Origin: Saprospiraceae bacterium
GTDB lineage: Bacteria; Bacteroidota; Bacteroidia; Chitinophagales; Saprospiraceae
Assembly (NCBI GenBank): GCA_027486765.1
Contig: JAIXOO010000020.1
Location: forward strand, 1-45,812
DNA: 45,812 bases
Direction of reading: 5' to 3'
Under the pieces are notes generated by a model. It was not told the DNA's origin. It saw nothing but the letters and a program-made list of their open reading frames with translations, and searched no databases. Position numbers and translations under genes: made by a program. Positions 17,239 through 25,842 of this stretch are shown here, piece by piece; within the stretch, counting starts at the first letter, position 1; each line of letters opens with the position of its first letter.

Positions 17239-17540
17239 ATGAATAGGGATGTGTTAAATTTGAAAGCCATACAAAGGAAAATATTTCATTCTCTATGTTT
17301 GCGAATTTAGTTCTTTTTAGGCAAAAACCTATTTAAATGATGCATTTAAGACCCACTTGTTTGTTGCCCAAAACTGACTTTCCGTAATGTTCTGTGAAAA
17401 CACGCCAGAGCTTATTTAATTTTACCGTAACCTACCAAAAGGGATTTATTTTTGATTTTTTGAATCTTTTTCAAAACATTCATTCGAATTTTTAGTTACC
17501 TTTCGAAAGTACCATACCACCACCACCTAATATCAAAGCA
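17239..17540. promoter_or_regulatory. Divergent AraC / cox intergenic region
   Basis: 302 bp, AT-rich, without a gene. Toward the cox side TACCTTTC (17497-17504) matches the Bacteroidota -7 consensus in all but the last base, 36 nt before the first start codon. No well-spaced TTTG is seen. It is the only plausible promoter region for the ~7.8-kb cox unit. Confidence 0.35.
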
Positions 17541-17990
17541 ATGACGCCACTACTGACGACCAACGTCAAATCTTGTGGGTGCAAGCGGCAGGAAAAGCAG
17601 CGCAAACGGCAACGCATGTCCTTCGTTTTGACACTACTTGTGGCCATTCTTCCCAAGTGTCCATTCTGTGCTTTTGGCTATTCCAGCGTGGTGGTGATGT
17701 GTAGCGGAGCCAAAATCCACAATTACCAGGCCAATACAATAGGTTTCATTTCCATTCTCCTGGCTTTTGCAGTTTTGATTTCCCTGTTTTGGAACTACCG
17801 TGGCAAAAAAACGTGGCTAGCGGTGGGCATCGCCATTTTGGGGATCATTCCGCTCGTTTACGCCCAACTTATTTCTGGCAATCCCTTGCAATATTTCCTT
17901 GGAACGGGTTTGATCCTTTTGGCGGTCTTGCTCAATGGCCGCTGGTACCATCGATTCTTCAAATCGCAAACAAATACTATCACCTTATAA
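17541..17990 (+). CDS. Cys-rich four-helix membrane protein at head of cox operon
   Basis: 149 residues. A short cytoplasmic N-terminus carries CGC and many basic residues (KSCGCKRQEKQRKRQR). Four transmembrane helices follow (SFVLTLLVAILPKCPFCAFG, IGFISILLAFAVLISLFW, WLAVGIAILGIIPLVYAQL, YFLGTGLILLAVLL). The first helix contains a CxxC pair (PKCPFCA) and a further Cys lies shortly after. It ends 14 bp before coxM and is probably co-transcribed. Paired cysteines in small membrane proteins often serve metal handling (MerC/MerT-like); a role in copper supply to CO dehydrogenase is conceivable but only inferred. Confidence 0.7.
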   Translation: MTPLLTTNVKSCGCKRQEKQRKRQRMSFVLTLLVAILPKCPFCAFGYSSVVVMCSGAKIHNYQANTIGFISILLAFAVLISLFWNYRGKKTWLAVGIAILGIIPLVYAQLISGNPLQYFLGTGLILLAVLLNGRWYHRFFKSQTNTITL

Positions 17991-18004
17991 ACGCATACAC
18001 CTAC

Positions 18005-18874
18005 ATGATTCCGCAAGCATTTCATTACGAAGCGCCCACAAACCTGGAAGGAGCCATTGCTTTGTTGCAAAAGTATGGTTCCGATGCCAAGATCATGTCT
18101 GGAGGGCACAGTCTCATCCCCATGATGAAACTGCGCCTGGCCACTCCAGAACACGTGATTGACATCAGTGGTATCCAGGGTCTGGAGTACATCCAGGAAG
18201 AGGGTGGCACCCTTAAAATTGGAGCACTCACCAAAGAAGTGGCGCTCGAAGAATCTTCGTTGATTCTCGAAAAGTATCCACTCATCGCCGATGCCACCAA
18301 AATGATTGCCGATCCTTCAGTGCGCAATCTGGCCACTGTAGGTGGTAACCTCGCTCACGGTGACTCCGCCAACGACCACCCGGCAGTGATGCTCGCTCTG
18401 CGAGCCACTGTGGTAGCCGCTGGCCCCAATGGCGACCGCGAAATTCCCATCGACGATTTTTTCCTGGGCTTTTTTACCACTGCCTTGGAAGCCGATGAAA
18501 TCCTCACCGAAATCCGCATTCCCATCCCTCCTGCCCAGAGCGGCGGTGCCTATTTGAAAATGGAGCGCAAAGTGGGCGATTATGCCACCGCAGCGGCTGC
18601 CGTTCAACTCAGCCTGGACGCAGCAGGAAAATGTGCCCAGATTGGCATCGGCCTTACCAATGTTAGTGCAGCTCCTATGCGTGCTACCCGCTCCGAAGAC
18701 TTGCTGCGCGGTCAGGTGCTCACCGAAGAATTGATCCAAGAAGCAGCCAAGATGGCGGCGCAGGATTGTGACCCCAACCCGGATTTGCGCGGGTCAATCG
18801 CCTACAAGCGTTCGATTGTGAAAACCTATACCGCAAGGGCTATTCACAAGGCATTAGAACGCGCAGGAGCCTAG
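18005..18874 (+). CDS. coxM: Aerobic CO dehydrogenase, FAD-binding medium subunit
   Basis: 289 residues from the ATG at 18005; an in-frame extension upstream overlaps the membrane-protein gene and is spurious. It shows the two FAD motifs of the molybdenum hydroxylase medium subunit: [13 protein letters not shown] (~33-45) and [18 protein letters not shown] (~111-128). CoxM accepts electrons from the 2Fe-2S subunit and passes them to the respiratory chain. It is the first structural gene of a collinear M-S-L set. Assignment to CO dehydrogenase rather than another Mo hydroxylase rests on the CoxL motif two genes downstream. Confidence 0.93.
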   Translation: MIPQAFHYEAPTNLEGAIALLQKYGSDAKIMSGGHSLIPMMKLRLATPEHVIDISGIQGLEYIQEEGGTLKIGALTKEVALEESSLILEKYPLIADATKMIADPSVRNLATVGGNLAHGDSANDHPAVMLALRATVVAAGPNGDREIPIDDFFLGFFTTALEADEILTEIRIPIPPAQSGGAYLKMERKVGDYATAAAAVQLSLDAAGKCAQIGIGLTNVSAAPMRATRSEDLLRGQVLTEELIQEAAKMAAQDCDPNPDLRGSIAYKRSIVKTYTARAIHKALERAGA

Positions 18875-18899
18875 TTTTTCATCCTTAACTATTATTCTA

Positions 18900-19391
18900 A
18901 TGGCAAATATTACTATTCATATCAATGGGGTGCCACAAACACTGGATGTGGAACCTCGGCTACTTTTGGTGCACCTCATTCGCGAAAACCTCAACCTGAC
19001 TGGTACGCACGTAGGTTGTGATACTTCCAGCTGTGGAGCCTGCACCGTACTCATGGATGGGCGTTCGGTCAAGTCCTGTACTGTTTATGCGGTGCAAGCC
19101 AATGGCAAAGAAATCATGACCATCGAGGGCCTGGCCCAGGGCGGCCTACACCCTTTGCAAGAGGGGTTCAAAGAAGAACACGGCCTGCAGTGTGGTTTTT
19201 GTACACCCGGCATGATTATGCGTTGTGTCGATTTATTGGAGCGCAACCCAAACCCTACTGAGGAAGAAATCCGTTGGGGCATTTCGGGTAATCTCTGCCG
19301 CTGCACGGGCTACAACAACATCGTGAAAGCGGTAGAATACGCGGCAAAAAAAATGCAGGGAGCAGAAGTTCCTGCTGAAACAGTGGCTTAA
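18900..19391 (+). CDS. coxS: Aerobic CO dehydrogenase, iron-sulfur small subunit
   Basis: 163 residues, the usual size. All eight cluster cysteines are visible: the plant-ferredoxin-type cluster C40, C45, C48, C60 ([10 protein letters not shown] ... SC) and the helical proximal cluster C98, C101, C133, C135 (QCGFC and NLCRC). Electrons move from the Mo-Cu site in CoxL through both clusters to FAD in CoxM. It lies 25 bp after coxM and 27 bp before coxL. Confidence 0.96.
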   Translation: MANITIHINGVPQTLDVEPRLLLVHLIRENLNLTGTHVGCDTSSCGACTVLMDGRSVKSCTVYAVQANGKEIMTIEGLAQGGLHPLQEGFKEEHGLQCGFCTPGMIMRCVDLLERNPNPTEEEIRWGISGNLCRCTGYNNIVKAVEYAAKKMQGAEVPAETVA

Positions 19392-19418
19392 GTTTTTAAT
19401 CCTCTAAATCGACAATTC

Positions 19419-21788
19419 ATGTTTTGCAATACATCCAAAGAAATCGGCGGCATGGGCCACGGTCTTAAACGTAAGGAAGATGCCCGCTTCATTCAGGGCA
19501 AAGGCCATTACGTTGACGACGTCAAACTGCCCGGCATGTTGTACATGGACATTGTACGCAGCCCCTACGCCTACGCAAAAATCCTCAACATTGACGCAAC
19601 CAAAGCCCTGGAAATCCCTGGTGTGTTGGCCGTCATTACCGGTCGCGACCTGGAGAAATACAACCTGCATTGGATGCCTACTCTGATGTCGGATACCCAG
19701 ATGGTGTTGCCCACCGACACCGTTATGTATTACGCTCAGGAAGTATGTGCGGTCATCGCCACTGAGCGCTACATTGCTGCCGATGGGGTAGCGGCGGTAG
19801 AAGTGGAGTACGAGCCAATGAAACCAGTGATGGATCCACATAAGGCACTGGATCCGGGAATGCCCGTGTTGCGCCCTGACAAAGGCAAAACCGACAACCA
19901 CATCTGGCACTGGGAAGCTGGCGACCGCGAGGCGACTGACAATCTTTTTGCCAATGCAGAAGTGGTGGTCAAAGAGCAGGTGTACATCCCCCGCATCCAC
20001 GTAGCCTCGATTGAGACTTGTGGTTGTGTGGCCGATTTTGACCCCATTGAGACCCACCTCACGATGTACATGACTACGCAAGCGCCACACGCCATCCGTA
20101 CGGTGATTGCTCTGGTGGCAGGGCACGTAGGGCTTTCTGAAGAAAAAATTCGGGTCATTGCCTCGGATATAGGGGGTGGTTTTGGTGGTAAAGTGCCCGT
20201 TTATCCCGGTTACGTGATTGCCATTGCCGCTTCGGTATTGATCGGCAAACCGGTGAAGTGGATCGAAGACCGCATGGAAAACCTGCAGGCCGATTCTTTC
20301 GCCCGGGATTACGACATGACTTGCGAATTGGCGGCTACCAAAGACGGCAAAATCCAGGGCTTGCGCATCAAAACCCTGGCTGACCACGGCTATACCGACG
20401 CTGCGGCCAACCCGTCCAAATACCCCGCTGGGATGTTTTCCATCTGTACTGGGTCGTACGACTACGGCATCGCCTTTACGGAGATGGATGCAGTATATAC
20501 CAACAAGCCCCCCGGCGGCGTAGCTTACCGTTGCTCTTTCCGCGTAACTGAAGCCGTGCATGCCATCGAACGCATGGTAGACCGCCTGGCGCTGGAAATC
20601 GGCAAAGATTCGGCCCAATTGCGCATGGAAAACTTCATCAAAAAGGAGCAATTTCCTTACCACTCTCCATTGGGTTGGGAATACGACAGCGGTGATTATG
20701 GACCTGCCCTACAAAAGGCAATGGACATCGTTGATTACGATGCGTTGCGCAAAGAACAAGCTGAAAAGCGTAAAAATGGTCAATTGATGGGCATCGGCAT
20801 CTGTAGCTTTACCGAAGTGGTTGGGGCAGGACCGTCCAAAGACTTTGATATTCTGGGCATCAAAATGTTCGACTCTGCCGAGATTCGGGTACACCCAACT
20901 GGCAAAGCCATCGCACGTTTTGGTACCAAATCCCAAGGCCAGGGTCACGAAACGACTTACGCCCAAATCATCGCCCAGGAATTGGGCATCCCCGCCGAGC
21001 ACATCCATATCGAAGAAGGGGATACAGATACTGCACCCTACGGCCTGGGTACTTACGCCAGCCGCAGCACACCTACTGCTGGTGCCGCCGCTGCGGTAGC
21101 TGCCCGCAAACTCCGCGACAAGGCCCGCAAAATTGCGGCTTATCTGCTCGAAGTGAGTGAGGAAGACCTGGAGTGGGAAGTAGGCAAGTTTTACGTAAAA
21201 GGAGCACCTGAAAAGTCAAAAACCATTCAGGAACTCGTGTTTGCCGCCTATACCAACCACCCACAAGGCATGGAAGCAGGCTTTGAAGCCACCCATTATT
21301 ACGATCCGCCCAATTTGACCTTCCCCTTTGGTTCGTACATCTGCGTAGTGGACATCGACCCTGAAACGGGCAGCATCAAAATCCGCCGCTTTGTGGCCAT
21401 CGACGATTGTGGCAACATCATCAATCCAATGATTGTAGAAGGCCAGATTCACGGTGGGTTAACCCAGGGCCTGGCACCGGCCATGTTTGAAGAGTTGATC
21501 TACGATGAAGACGGCAACATGCTCAACGGTTCCTTCATGGATTACCTGGTTCCAACGGCGGTCGAATCACCCAGCTGGGAAACGGGCCATACGATTACGC
21601 CTTGCCCACACCATCCAATTGGGGCCAAAGGGGTAGGGGAGTCGCCTACAGTTGGTGCGCCACCAGCGATTGCCAACGCCATCATCGACGCTTTGTCACA
21701 CCTCGGGGTCACCCACATCGATATTCCAATTACGCCCCAAAAGGTGTGGAATATTCTGGTGGAAAAAGGAGTGATTGAAGCTGTTTAA
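19419..21788 (+). CDS. coxL: Form I aerobic CO dehydrogenase, Mo-Cu large subunit
   Basis: 789 residues, the length of form I CoxL. The active-site loop reads A369-Y-R-C372-S-F-R375, the AYxCSFR signature that separates true (form I) CO dehydrogenases from form II and other Mo hydroxylases, which have AYRGAGR-type loops. C372 is the expected ligand of the copper atom in the S-Mo-Cu centre. Other conserved parts are the cofactor loop DIGGGFGGK (~250-258) and the catalytic-base loop GAKGVGES, with E741. The enzyme oxidises CO to CO2 at the inner face of the membrane. The neighbours coxM, S, D, E, F and G complete the system. A large reading frame on the opposite strand is a shadow. Confidence 0.96.
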   Translation: MFCNTSKEIGGMGHGLKRKEDARFIQGKGHYVDDVKLPGMLYMDIVRSPYAYAKILNIDATKALEIPGVLAVITGRDLEKYNLHWMPTLMSDTQMVLPTDTVMYYAQEVCAVIATERYIAADGVAAVEVEYEPMKPVMDPHKALDPGMPVLRPDKGKTDNHIWHWEAGDREATDNLFANAEVVVKEQVYIPRIHVASIETCGCVADFDPIETHLTMYMTTQAPHAIRTVIALVAGHVGLSEEKIRVIASDIGGGFGGKVPVYPGYVIAIAASVLIGKPVKWIEDRMENLQADSFARDYDMTCELAATKDGKIQGLRIKTLADHGYTDAAANPSKYPAGMFSICTGSYDYGIAFTEMDAVYTNKPPGGVAYRCSFRVTEAVHAIERMVDRLALEIGKDSAQLRMENFIKKEQFPYHSPLGWEYDSGDYGPALQKAMDIVDYDALRKEQAEKRKNGQLMGIGICSFTEVVGAGPSKDFDILGIKMFDSAEIRVHPTGKAIARFGTKSQGQGHETTYAQIIAQELGIPAEHIHIEEGDTDTAPYGLGTYASRSTPTAGAAAAVAARKLRDKARKIAAYLLEVSEEDLEWEVGKFYVKGAPEKSKTIQELVFAAYTNHPQGMEAGFEATHYYDPPNLTFPFGSYICVVDIDPETGSIKIRRFVAIDDCGNIINPMIVEGQIHGGLTQGLAPAMFEELIYDEDGNMLNGSFMDYLVPTAVESPSWETGHTITPCPHHPIGAKGVGESPTVGAPPAIANAIIDALSHLGVTHIDIPITPQKVWNILVEKGVIEAV

Positions 21789-21792
21789 ATAT

Positions 21793-21888
21793 TTCGGATT
21801 GAGGATTTCGGATTTCGGATACACATGGTTTTCAAGCCTGGAAACCACCGAAATCCGAAATCCGGAAATCCGAAATCCCGCAATCCGA
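21793..21888. repeat. Palindrome between coxL and coxD
   Basis: The left arm (21793-21820) and right arm (21851-21888) are inverted copies built from repeats of GGATTTC/GAAATCC. An inner small stem, GGTTTTC/GGAAACC, lies at 21827-21846. It separates the structural genes coxMSL from the accessory genes coxDEFG and could act as a partial terminator or RNA-stability element (inference). Confidence 0.75.
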
Positions 21889-21899
21889 ATCAAGTAATA

Positions 21900-22781
21900 A
21901 TGCATTCACCGATCCAAGACATCACCTCCCTCATGGCCGGTTTCGACCGCCTGGGTTACGTCATTGAAGAAGAACTGGCTACGGTAGTTTATTTGTCGCT
22001 GAAATTGGGCAAACCCATCCTGGTGGAAGGCAATCCGGGAATCGGCAAAACCGAGCTGGCCAACATGCTGGCGCGTTTGCTGGACACCCAATTGATTCGT
22101 TTGCAGTGCTACGAAGGTTTGGATGTCAACTCGGCAGTGTACGAATGGAATTACCAAAAGCAGCTCCTGGGCATCAAAATCCAGGAACACAGCGCCCTCA
22201 ATGAAGCAGAGAAGGAAAAAAACATCTTCAGCGAGGATTACCTCCTGAAGCGGCCCTTGTTGCAATCCATTTCGGCCAAGGATAAATCTCCCGTTTTGCT
22301 CATTGACGAAATTGATCGCACCGATGAGGAGTTCGAGGCGTTTTTATTGGAGTTGTTGTCGGAGTTTCAGATCACCATCCCGGAGCTGGGTACCATCAAG
22401 GCGCAGCACATTCCCTACGTCATCCTTACCTCCAATCGGACCCGTGAATTGAGCGATGCCCTCAAACGGCGCTGTTTGTATCACTGGGTAGATTATCCTT
22501 CGATGGAAAAGGAATTGGCCATTGTGTACAAACGTTTTCCGGAGATTGAGCAAAGGCTGGCCACCCAATTGGTGCATTTCATTCAAGCTTTGCGCCAAAA
22601 GAAATTGCAAAAAACGCCTGGTGTTTCTGAAACGCTCGATTGGGCGCTCAGCCTGATGACCCTAGGCTATCAAACGCTGGATGAACAAGCGGTAGCGCGT
22701 ACTTATGGGTGCATCCTGAAATCGACGGACGATATTCGCAGGTTGCAGGAAGAAGGGGTTGAATCCCTACTAATGGCTTAA
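21900..22781 (+). CDS. coxD: MoxR-type AAA+ ATPase of the cox cluster
   Basis: 293 residues from the ATG at 21900; a longer in-frame reading runs back through the palindrome and is spurious. Walker A is EGNPGIGKTE (~43-52), Walker B VLLIDEIDRTDEEF (~130-143), and a sensor-1 region is YVILTSNRTRELSDALKRRC. In carboxidotrophs CoxD acts with CoxE as a chaperone needed to insert sulfur and copper into the Mo-Cu site of CoxL. Gene order after coxL supports the same role. The next gene begins 6 bp downstream. Confidence 0.93.
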   Translation: MHSPIQDITSLMAGFDRLGYVIEEELATVVYLSLKLGKPILVEGNPGIGKTELANMLARLLDTQLIRLQCYEGLDVNSAVYEWNYQKQLLGIKIQEHSALNEAEKEKNIFSEDYLLKRPLLQSISAKDKSPVLLIDEIDRTDEEFEAFLLELLSEFQITIPELGTIKAQHIPYVILTSNRTRELSDALKRRCLYHWVDYPSMEKELAIVYKRFPEIEQRLATQLVHFIQALRQKKLQKTPGVSETLDWALSLMTLGYQTLDEQAVARTYGCILKSTDDIRRLQEEGVESLLMA

Positions 22782-22787
22782 TGAGCT

Positions 22788-23918
22788 ATGAATCAAGCAA
22801 CTTTTACCCGAACCATCATTGGCTTTGCCCAATTTGCCCGCAGCCGGGGACTCAACGTGGGAGTGGAGGAAACCTTCTCCGCCTTGCGCGCGATGGAGCT
22901 GGGTTTGTTTGTGGAAAAAGCCACTTTTTATTACGCACTCAAGGCCCTGTTTTGCTGCAATAAAGACCAATTGTCGCTGTTTGACCGCCTGTTTGGAATT
23001 TATTGGGAAACCAAAAGTGATGACCCCAAACGACAACAATCCCGGCATAAAATCACGGGACCCCAACATTTGCCCAAACAACCCGGTGTGCTGAGCGCCT
23101 GGGGTTTTGGGGATGGAGATAAAAAACAGGAAGAAGACAGCAAAACGGTAACTGGGGGGAACGCCACGGTTCGCTTGCGCAAAACCGATTTTTCCAAAGT
23201 AGCGGAAATGGATGCCAGTATTTTGGAAGAAATTGCCGAAAAACTCTGGCGCGAAATGAGCAAACGCCTCAAGCGACGGATGAAAAGGCGGCATACCCGC
23301 GAAACCATCGATCTACGCCGCACCATACGGGCCAGTTTACCCCACGGCGGCGAAGCCATTGAGTTGCGTTACCGGGGAAAAAAACCACGCAAAATGCGTT
23401 TGATCATCCTGCTCGATGTCAGTGGCTCGATGGACAAGTACAGCTTCTTTTTGCTGCGTTTTGTATGGGCTTTGCAAGCGTATTTTGAACAAGTGGAATC
23501 TTTTGTATTCAGCACCCACTTACGGCGCATTACGGAGGTTTTGAAAACCAATGGTTTGGAAAAAACGTTGTCCATGCTGACCACCCAGGCTGACAACTGG
23601 TCGAGTGGTACCAAAATCGGGGAATGCCTACGCGATTTCAACGAGCGTTTTGCACCCCAGATTTTAACTCGCTCCTCCCTGGTCATTGTGCTCAGCGACG
23701 GATTAGATACGGGTGAAAAAGGTATCCTGGAATCCGAGATTCAAAAAATTCGCCGCAAAACCCGGCGTTTGATCTGGCTAAACCCCCTCAAAGGCATGCG
23801 CGATTACGAACCCAGCGCCCGCGGCATGAGCGAAGCGCTGCCGTACATCGATCATTTTCATGCTGCGCACAATCTAGAGAGTATCTTGGAATTGGAGGAC
23901 TTGTTGTGCAGCATTTAA
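22788..23918 (+). CDS. coxE: VWA-domain protein, CoxD partner
   Basis: 376 residues. A helical N-terminal half with basic linkers (KRLKRRMKRRHTRETIDLRR) is followed by a VWA domain with the metal site ILLDVSGSMDKYSFFLL (~207-223), a Thr-bearing loop (WSSGTKIGECL), and a third loop VIVLSDGLDTGEKG. CoxE-type VWA proteins work with the MoxR ATPase CoxD in maturing CO dehydrogenase. It is cytoplasmic, tightly spaced with coxD (6 bp) and with the XdhC-like gene (10 bp). Confidence 0.92.
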   Translation: MNQATFTRTIIGFAQFARSRGLNVGVEETFSALRAMELGLFVEKATFYYALKALFCCNKDQLSLFDRLFGIYWETKSDDPKRQQSRHKITGPQHLPKQPGVLSAWGFGDGDKKQEEDSKTVTGGNATVRLRKTDFSKVAEMDASILEEIAEKLWREMSKRLKRRMKRRHTRETIDLRRTIRASLPHGGEAIELRYRGKKPRKMRLIILLDVSGSMDKYSFFLLRFVWALQAYFEQVESFVFSTHLRRITEVLKTNGLEKTLSMLTTQADNWSSGTKIGECLRDFNERFAPQILTRSSLVIVLSDGLDTGEKGILESEIQKIRRKTRRLIWLNPLKGMRDYEPSARGMSEALPYIDHFHAAHNLESILELEDLLCSI

Positions 23919-23928
23919 AATTAAAAAA

Positions 23929-24936
23929 ATGAGCAACGAAATTTACGAAATGGCTTCCGACCTCATCACCCAAGGGGAACCCTTCGCAACGGTGACGGTA
24001 GTGCGCAACGAAGCGCCCAGTTCCGGCAAAACTGGTGATAAAGCCATCGTCAATAAAACCGGAGTACTAAAAGGTTGGGTAGGCGGTGGCTGTGTGTACT
24101 CCATTGTACTCAAGGAAGTCACCGAAGCCCTGGACGACGGCAAGCCTCGTCTCGTGCGCGTGAGCCCCTCGCCCCAAAGTGACCCACCCCGTGGCGTCAA
24201 GGAATACAAAATGACCTGCTACAGCGGGGGTGAAGTGGACTTGTACATCGAACCCGTGATGCCCAAACCACATTTGGTCATCATCGGCAAATCCATCATT
24301 GGCCGCGCCCTGATGAAGGCCGCCAAAGGCATCGACTTCCGCCTCACCGTGATCAATGAGGAGGCCAACGCCGAAGTATTTCCTGAAGCGGATCAGCACC
24401 AAAGTAATTTTGACCTGGGTGGAATTCCCTTCAACAAACACACCTTCATCGTAGTGGCCACCCAGGGTGACAACGACGAGCGGGGCCTCCAAACCGCACT
24501 GAGCGTAAAATGCCGTTACGTGGGTTTCATTTGTAGCCGCAAAAAAAAGGACGCCGTTTTTACCAATCTGCTAAACATGGGCGTTAGCCAAGCACAATTG
24601 GACGAAGTACACGCTCCAACGGGTACCGACATCAACGCCAAAACCCCGCAAGAAGTGGCGATCAGCATTTTGGCGGAAATTATTCAGGAATACCGCACCA
24701 AAGAGGTATCTTTCGAATCCTTTTCGGCACCTCTTGCGGCTGCTAAAACCGAAGCAACCGAGGACCCGAAAAGGCCCCAAATTGTCACGAACCCTGTTTG
24801 TGGAATGCCCATTTCTCTGGGCATGGCCAAATACATTGTGGAACAAAACGGCGCACCGATTTACTTTTGCTGCGATGGCTGCAAGGTTAAATTTGATGCG
24901 GAACCGGAAAAATATTCAAAACAACTTAGCTTATGA
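23929..24936 (+). CDS. coxF: XdhC/CoxF-like Mo-cofactor maturation protein fused to a YHS domain
   Basis: 335 residues. The N-terminal XdhC/CoxI domain (~1-75) contains RNEAPSSGKTGDKAIV and GWVGGGCVYS. A Rossmann-type XdhC C-domain follows (~105-245: HLVIIGKSIIGRALMKAAKG ... YVGFICSRKK). Residues ~286-333 form a YHS domain: NPVCGMPISLGMAKYIVEQNG, then YFCCDGCKVKF with a cysteine trio. YHS domains bind heavy metals, including copper. XdhC proteins protect and sulfurate the molybdenum cofactor. In a copper-dependent Mo enzyme cluster, the fusion suggests coupled Mo-cofactor and copper handling (inference). The symbol follows gene order (between coxE and coxG); coxI is the alternative. Its stop overlaps coxG (ATGA). 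Confidence 0.85.
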   Translation: MSNEIYEMASDLITQGEPFATVTVVRNEAPSSGKTGDKAIVNKTGVLKGWVGGGCVYSIVLKEVTEALDDGKPRLVRVSPSPQSDPPRGVKEYKMTCYSGGEVDLYIEPVMPKPHLVIIGKSIIGRALMKAAKGIDFRLTVINEEANAEVFPEADQHQSNFDLGGIPFNKHTFIVVATQGDNDERGLQTALSVKCRYVGFICSRKKKDAVFTNLLNMGVSQAQLDEVHAPTGTDINAKTPQEVAISILAEIIQEYRTKEVSFESFSAPLAAAKTEATEDPKRPQIVTNPVCGMPISLGMAKYIVEQNGAPIYFCCDGCKVKFDAEPEKYSKQLSL

Positions 24937-25373
24937 CACTCAGCGGAACCTACACCGTAAACGCTCCTGCCCAAACCATTTGGGACATGATGATGGATCC
25001 AGAAATCCTGGCGCGCATTACCCCTGCGATCACCAAGCTGGAAAAAATCGATGACGAAAACTTCAAAGCCATCGCCGAAGTGAAAATCGGTCCGGTCGGC
25101 GGATCTTTTTCGGGGAACCTCAAAATGGTGGATAAAGTCCAACCTGAGTCCTTCAAACTGATCATTCAGCAAAACAGTAAAATTGGCAATGCCGCCGCGG
25201 AAGTCAACATGAACCTGAAAGCCCTTTCTGATACCCAAACTGAAGTGAGTTTCACGGGTGATGTGAAACTTTCGGGTATGCTCGCCACCATGGGGGGCCG
25301 GGTGATCACGCCAGTGGCTAACATGTTGTCGAAGCAGTTTTTTGAAGCGCTGGAGAAGGAGGTGAATGGGTAA
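24933..25373 (+). CDS. coxG: CoxG-family SRPBCC protein
   Basis: 146 residues with a START/SRPBCC fold: GTYTVNAPAQTIWDMMMDPE at the start, IGPVGGSFSGNLKMVDKVQP, and SFTGDVKLSGMLATMGGRVI toward the end, closing with QFFEALEKEV. This is the CoxG signature. CoxG has been linked to membrane recruitment and quinone handling by CO dehydrogenase. The protein stops after the SRPBCC fold; the C-terminal extension and membrane anchor of longer CoxG proteins are absent. It starts in an ATGA overlap with the previous gene and is the last gene of the operon. Confidence 0.92.
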   Translation: MTLSGTYTVNAPAQTIWDMMMDPEILARITPAITKLEKIDDENFKAIAEVKIGPVGGSFSGNLKMVDKVQPESFKLIIQQNSKIGNAAAEVNMNLKALSDTQTEVSFTGDVKLSGMLATMGGRVITPVANMLSKQFFEALEKEVNG

Positions 25374-25397
25374 GGAGAAATCCTGAACATGCTTGAA

Positions 25398-25450
25398 AAA
25401 CAATCGAGCGATTGAATGCTGTGGTGTTCAATCGCTCGATTGTTTTATTG
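25398..25450 (+). terminator. Terminator of the cox operon
   Basis: A perfect 19-bp stem (25398-25416 with 25427-25445, core CAATCGAGCGATTGAA), a 10-nt loop, and a following TTTTATT tract. It lies 24 bp after the coxG stop. Confidence 0.8.
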
Positions 25451-25466
25451 GGATTTTGAGCGCTAC

Positions 25467-25730
25467 GTAAGCTCTAAAACCTGCGATCGTCGAGCCTGCT
25501 CGCGCAGCGAGCGTAAAAGGATCGACGAGTGCCCACGAAGTGGTGGGTAAAATGCTCGACCTTGCCGATGATAAAAAGCCCTTGCGCAGCAAGGCAATAT
25601 CTGATTCATCCCTGCTCAAAATAAGTGCCTCGCACTAAGTTGGACATCTTACCCACCACTCCGTGGGCGCTCGTCGATCCTAAAATGCTCGCTTGAGCAG
25701 GCTCGACGGTCGCAGTTTCCTAGAGCCTAC
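25467..25730. repeat. MITE-like inverted-repeat element, copy 1 (264 bp)
   Basis: Terminal inverted repeats begin GTAAGCTCT and end AGAGCCTAC. Subterminal blocks are inverted too: GATCGTCGAGCCTGCTCGCG on the left against GCAGGCTCGACGGTCGCAG on the right, and GTGGTGGGTAAAATGCTCGA against its mirror. A second copy lies at 33103-33453. It carries no ORF of its own. It fills most of the 469-bp gap between coxG and the first FGE gene. Confidence 0.8.
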
Positions 25731-25791
25731 CACTCATCCAATATTGTACCAAGGCCTTAAGCAAGGCAAGCATCTTGAGCCCAGCTCTTCC

Positions 25792-25842
25792 AAATTTTTA
25801 TTATTTTGCCTCCACACCTTAAAACTTTACAACACCAGCTCC
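25792..25842 (+). promoter_or_regulatory. Conserved leader of FGE-fold gene 1
   Basis: About 50 bp before the start is nearly identical to 26966-27016 before FGE gene 2 (CAAATTTTTATTATTTTGCC, then TCCACAC-TTAAAACTT). TTATTTTG at 25801-25808 matches the TAnnTTTG -7 consensus but for one base. No clear TTTG -33 box. Conservation between two otherwise diverged genes supports a promoter. Confidence 0.5.

Noticed and set aside
19404-20663. 419-codon open frame antisense to coxL
   Set aside because: The plus strand has every CoxL motif. The antisense frame has no family features and is a codon-bias shadow.
19419-21788. CoxL as xanthine dehydrogenase or form II homologue
   Set aside because: The AYRCSFR active-site loop and the coxD/E/F/G neighbours indicate form I CO dehydrogenase.
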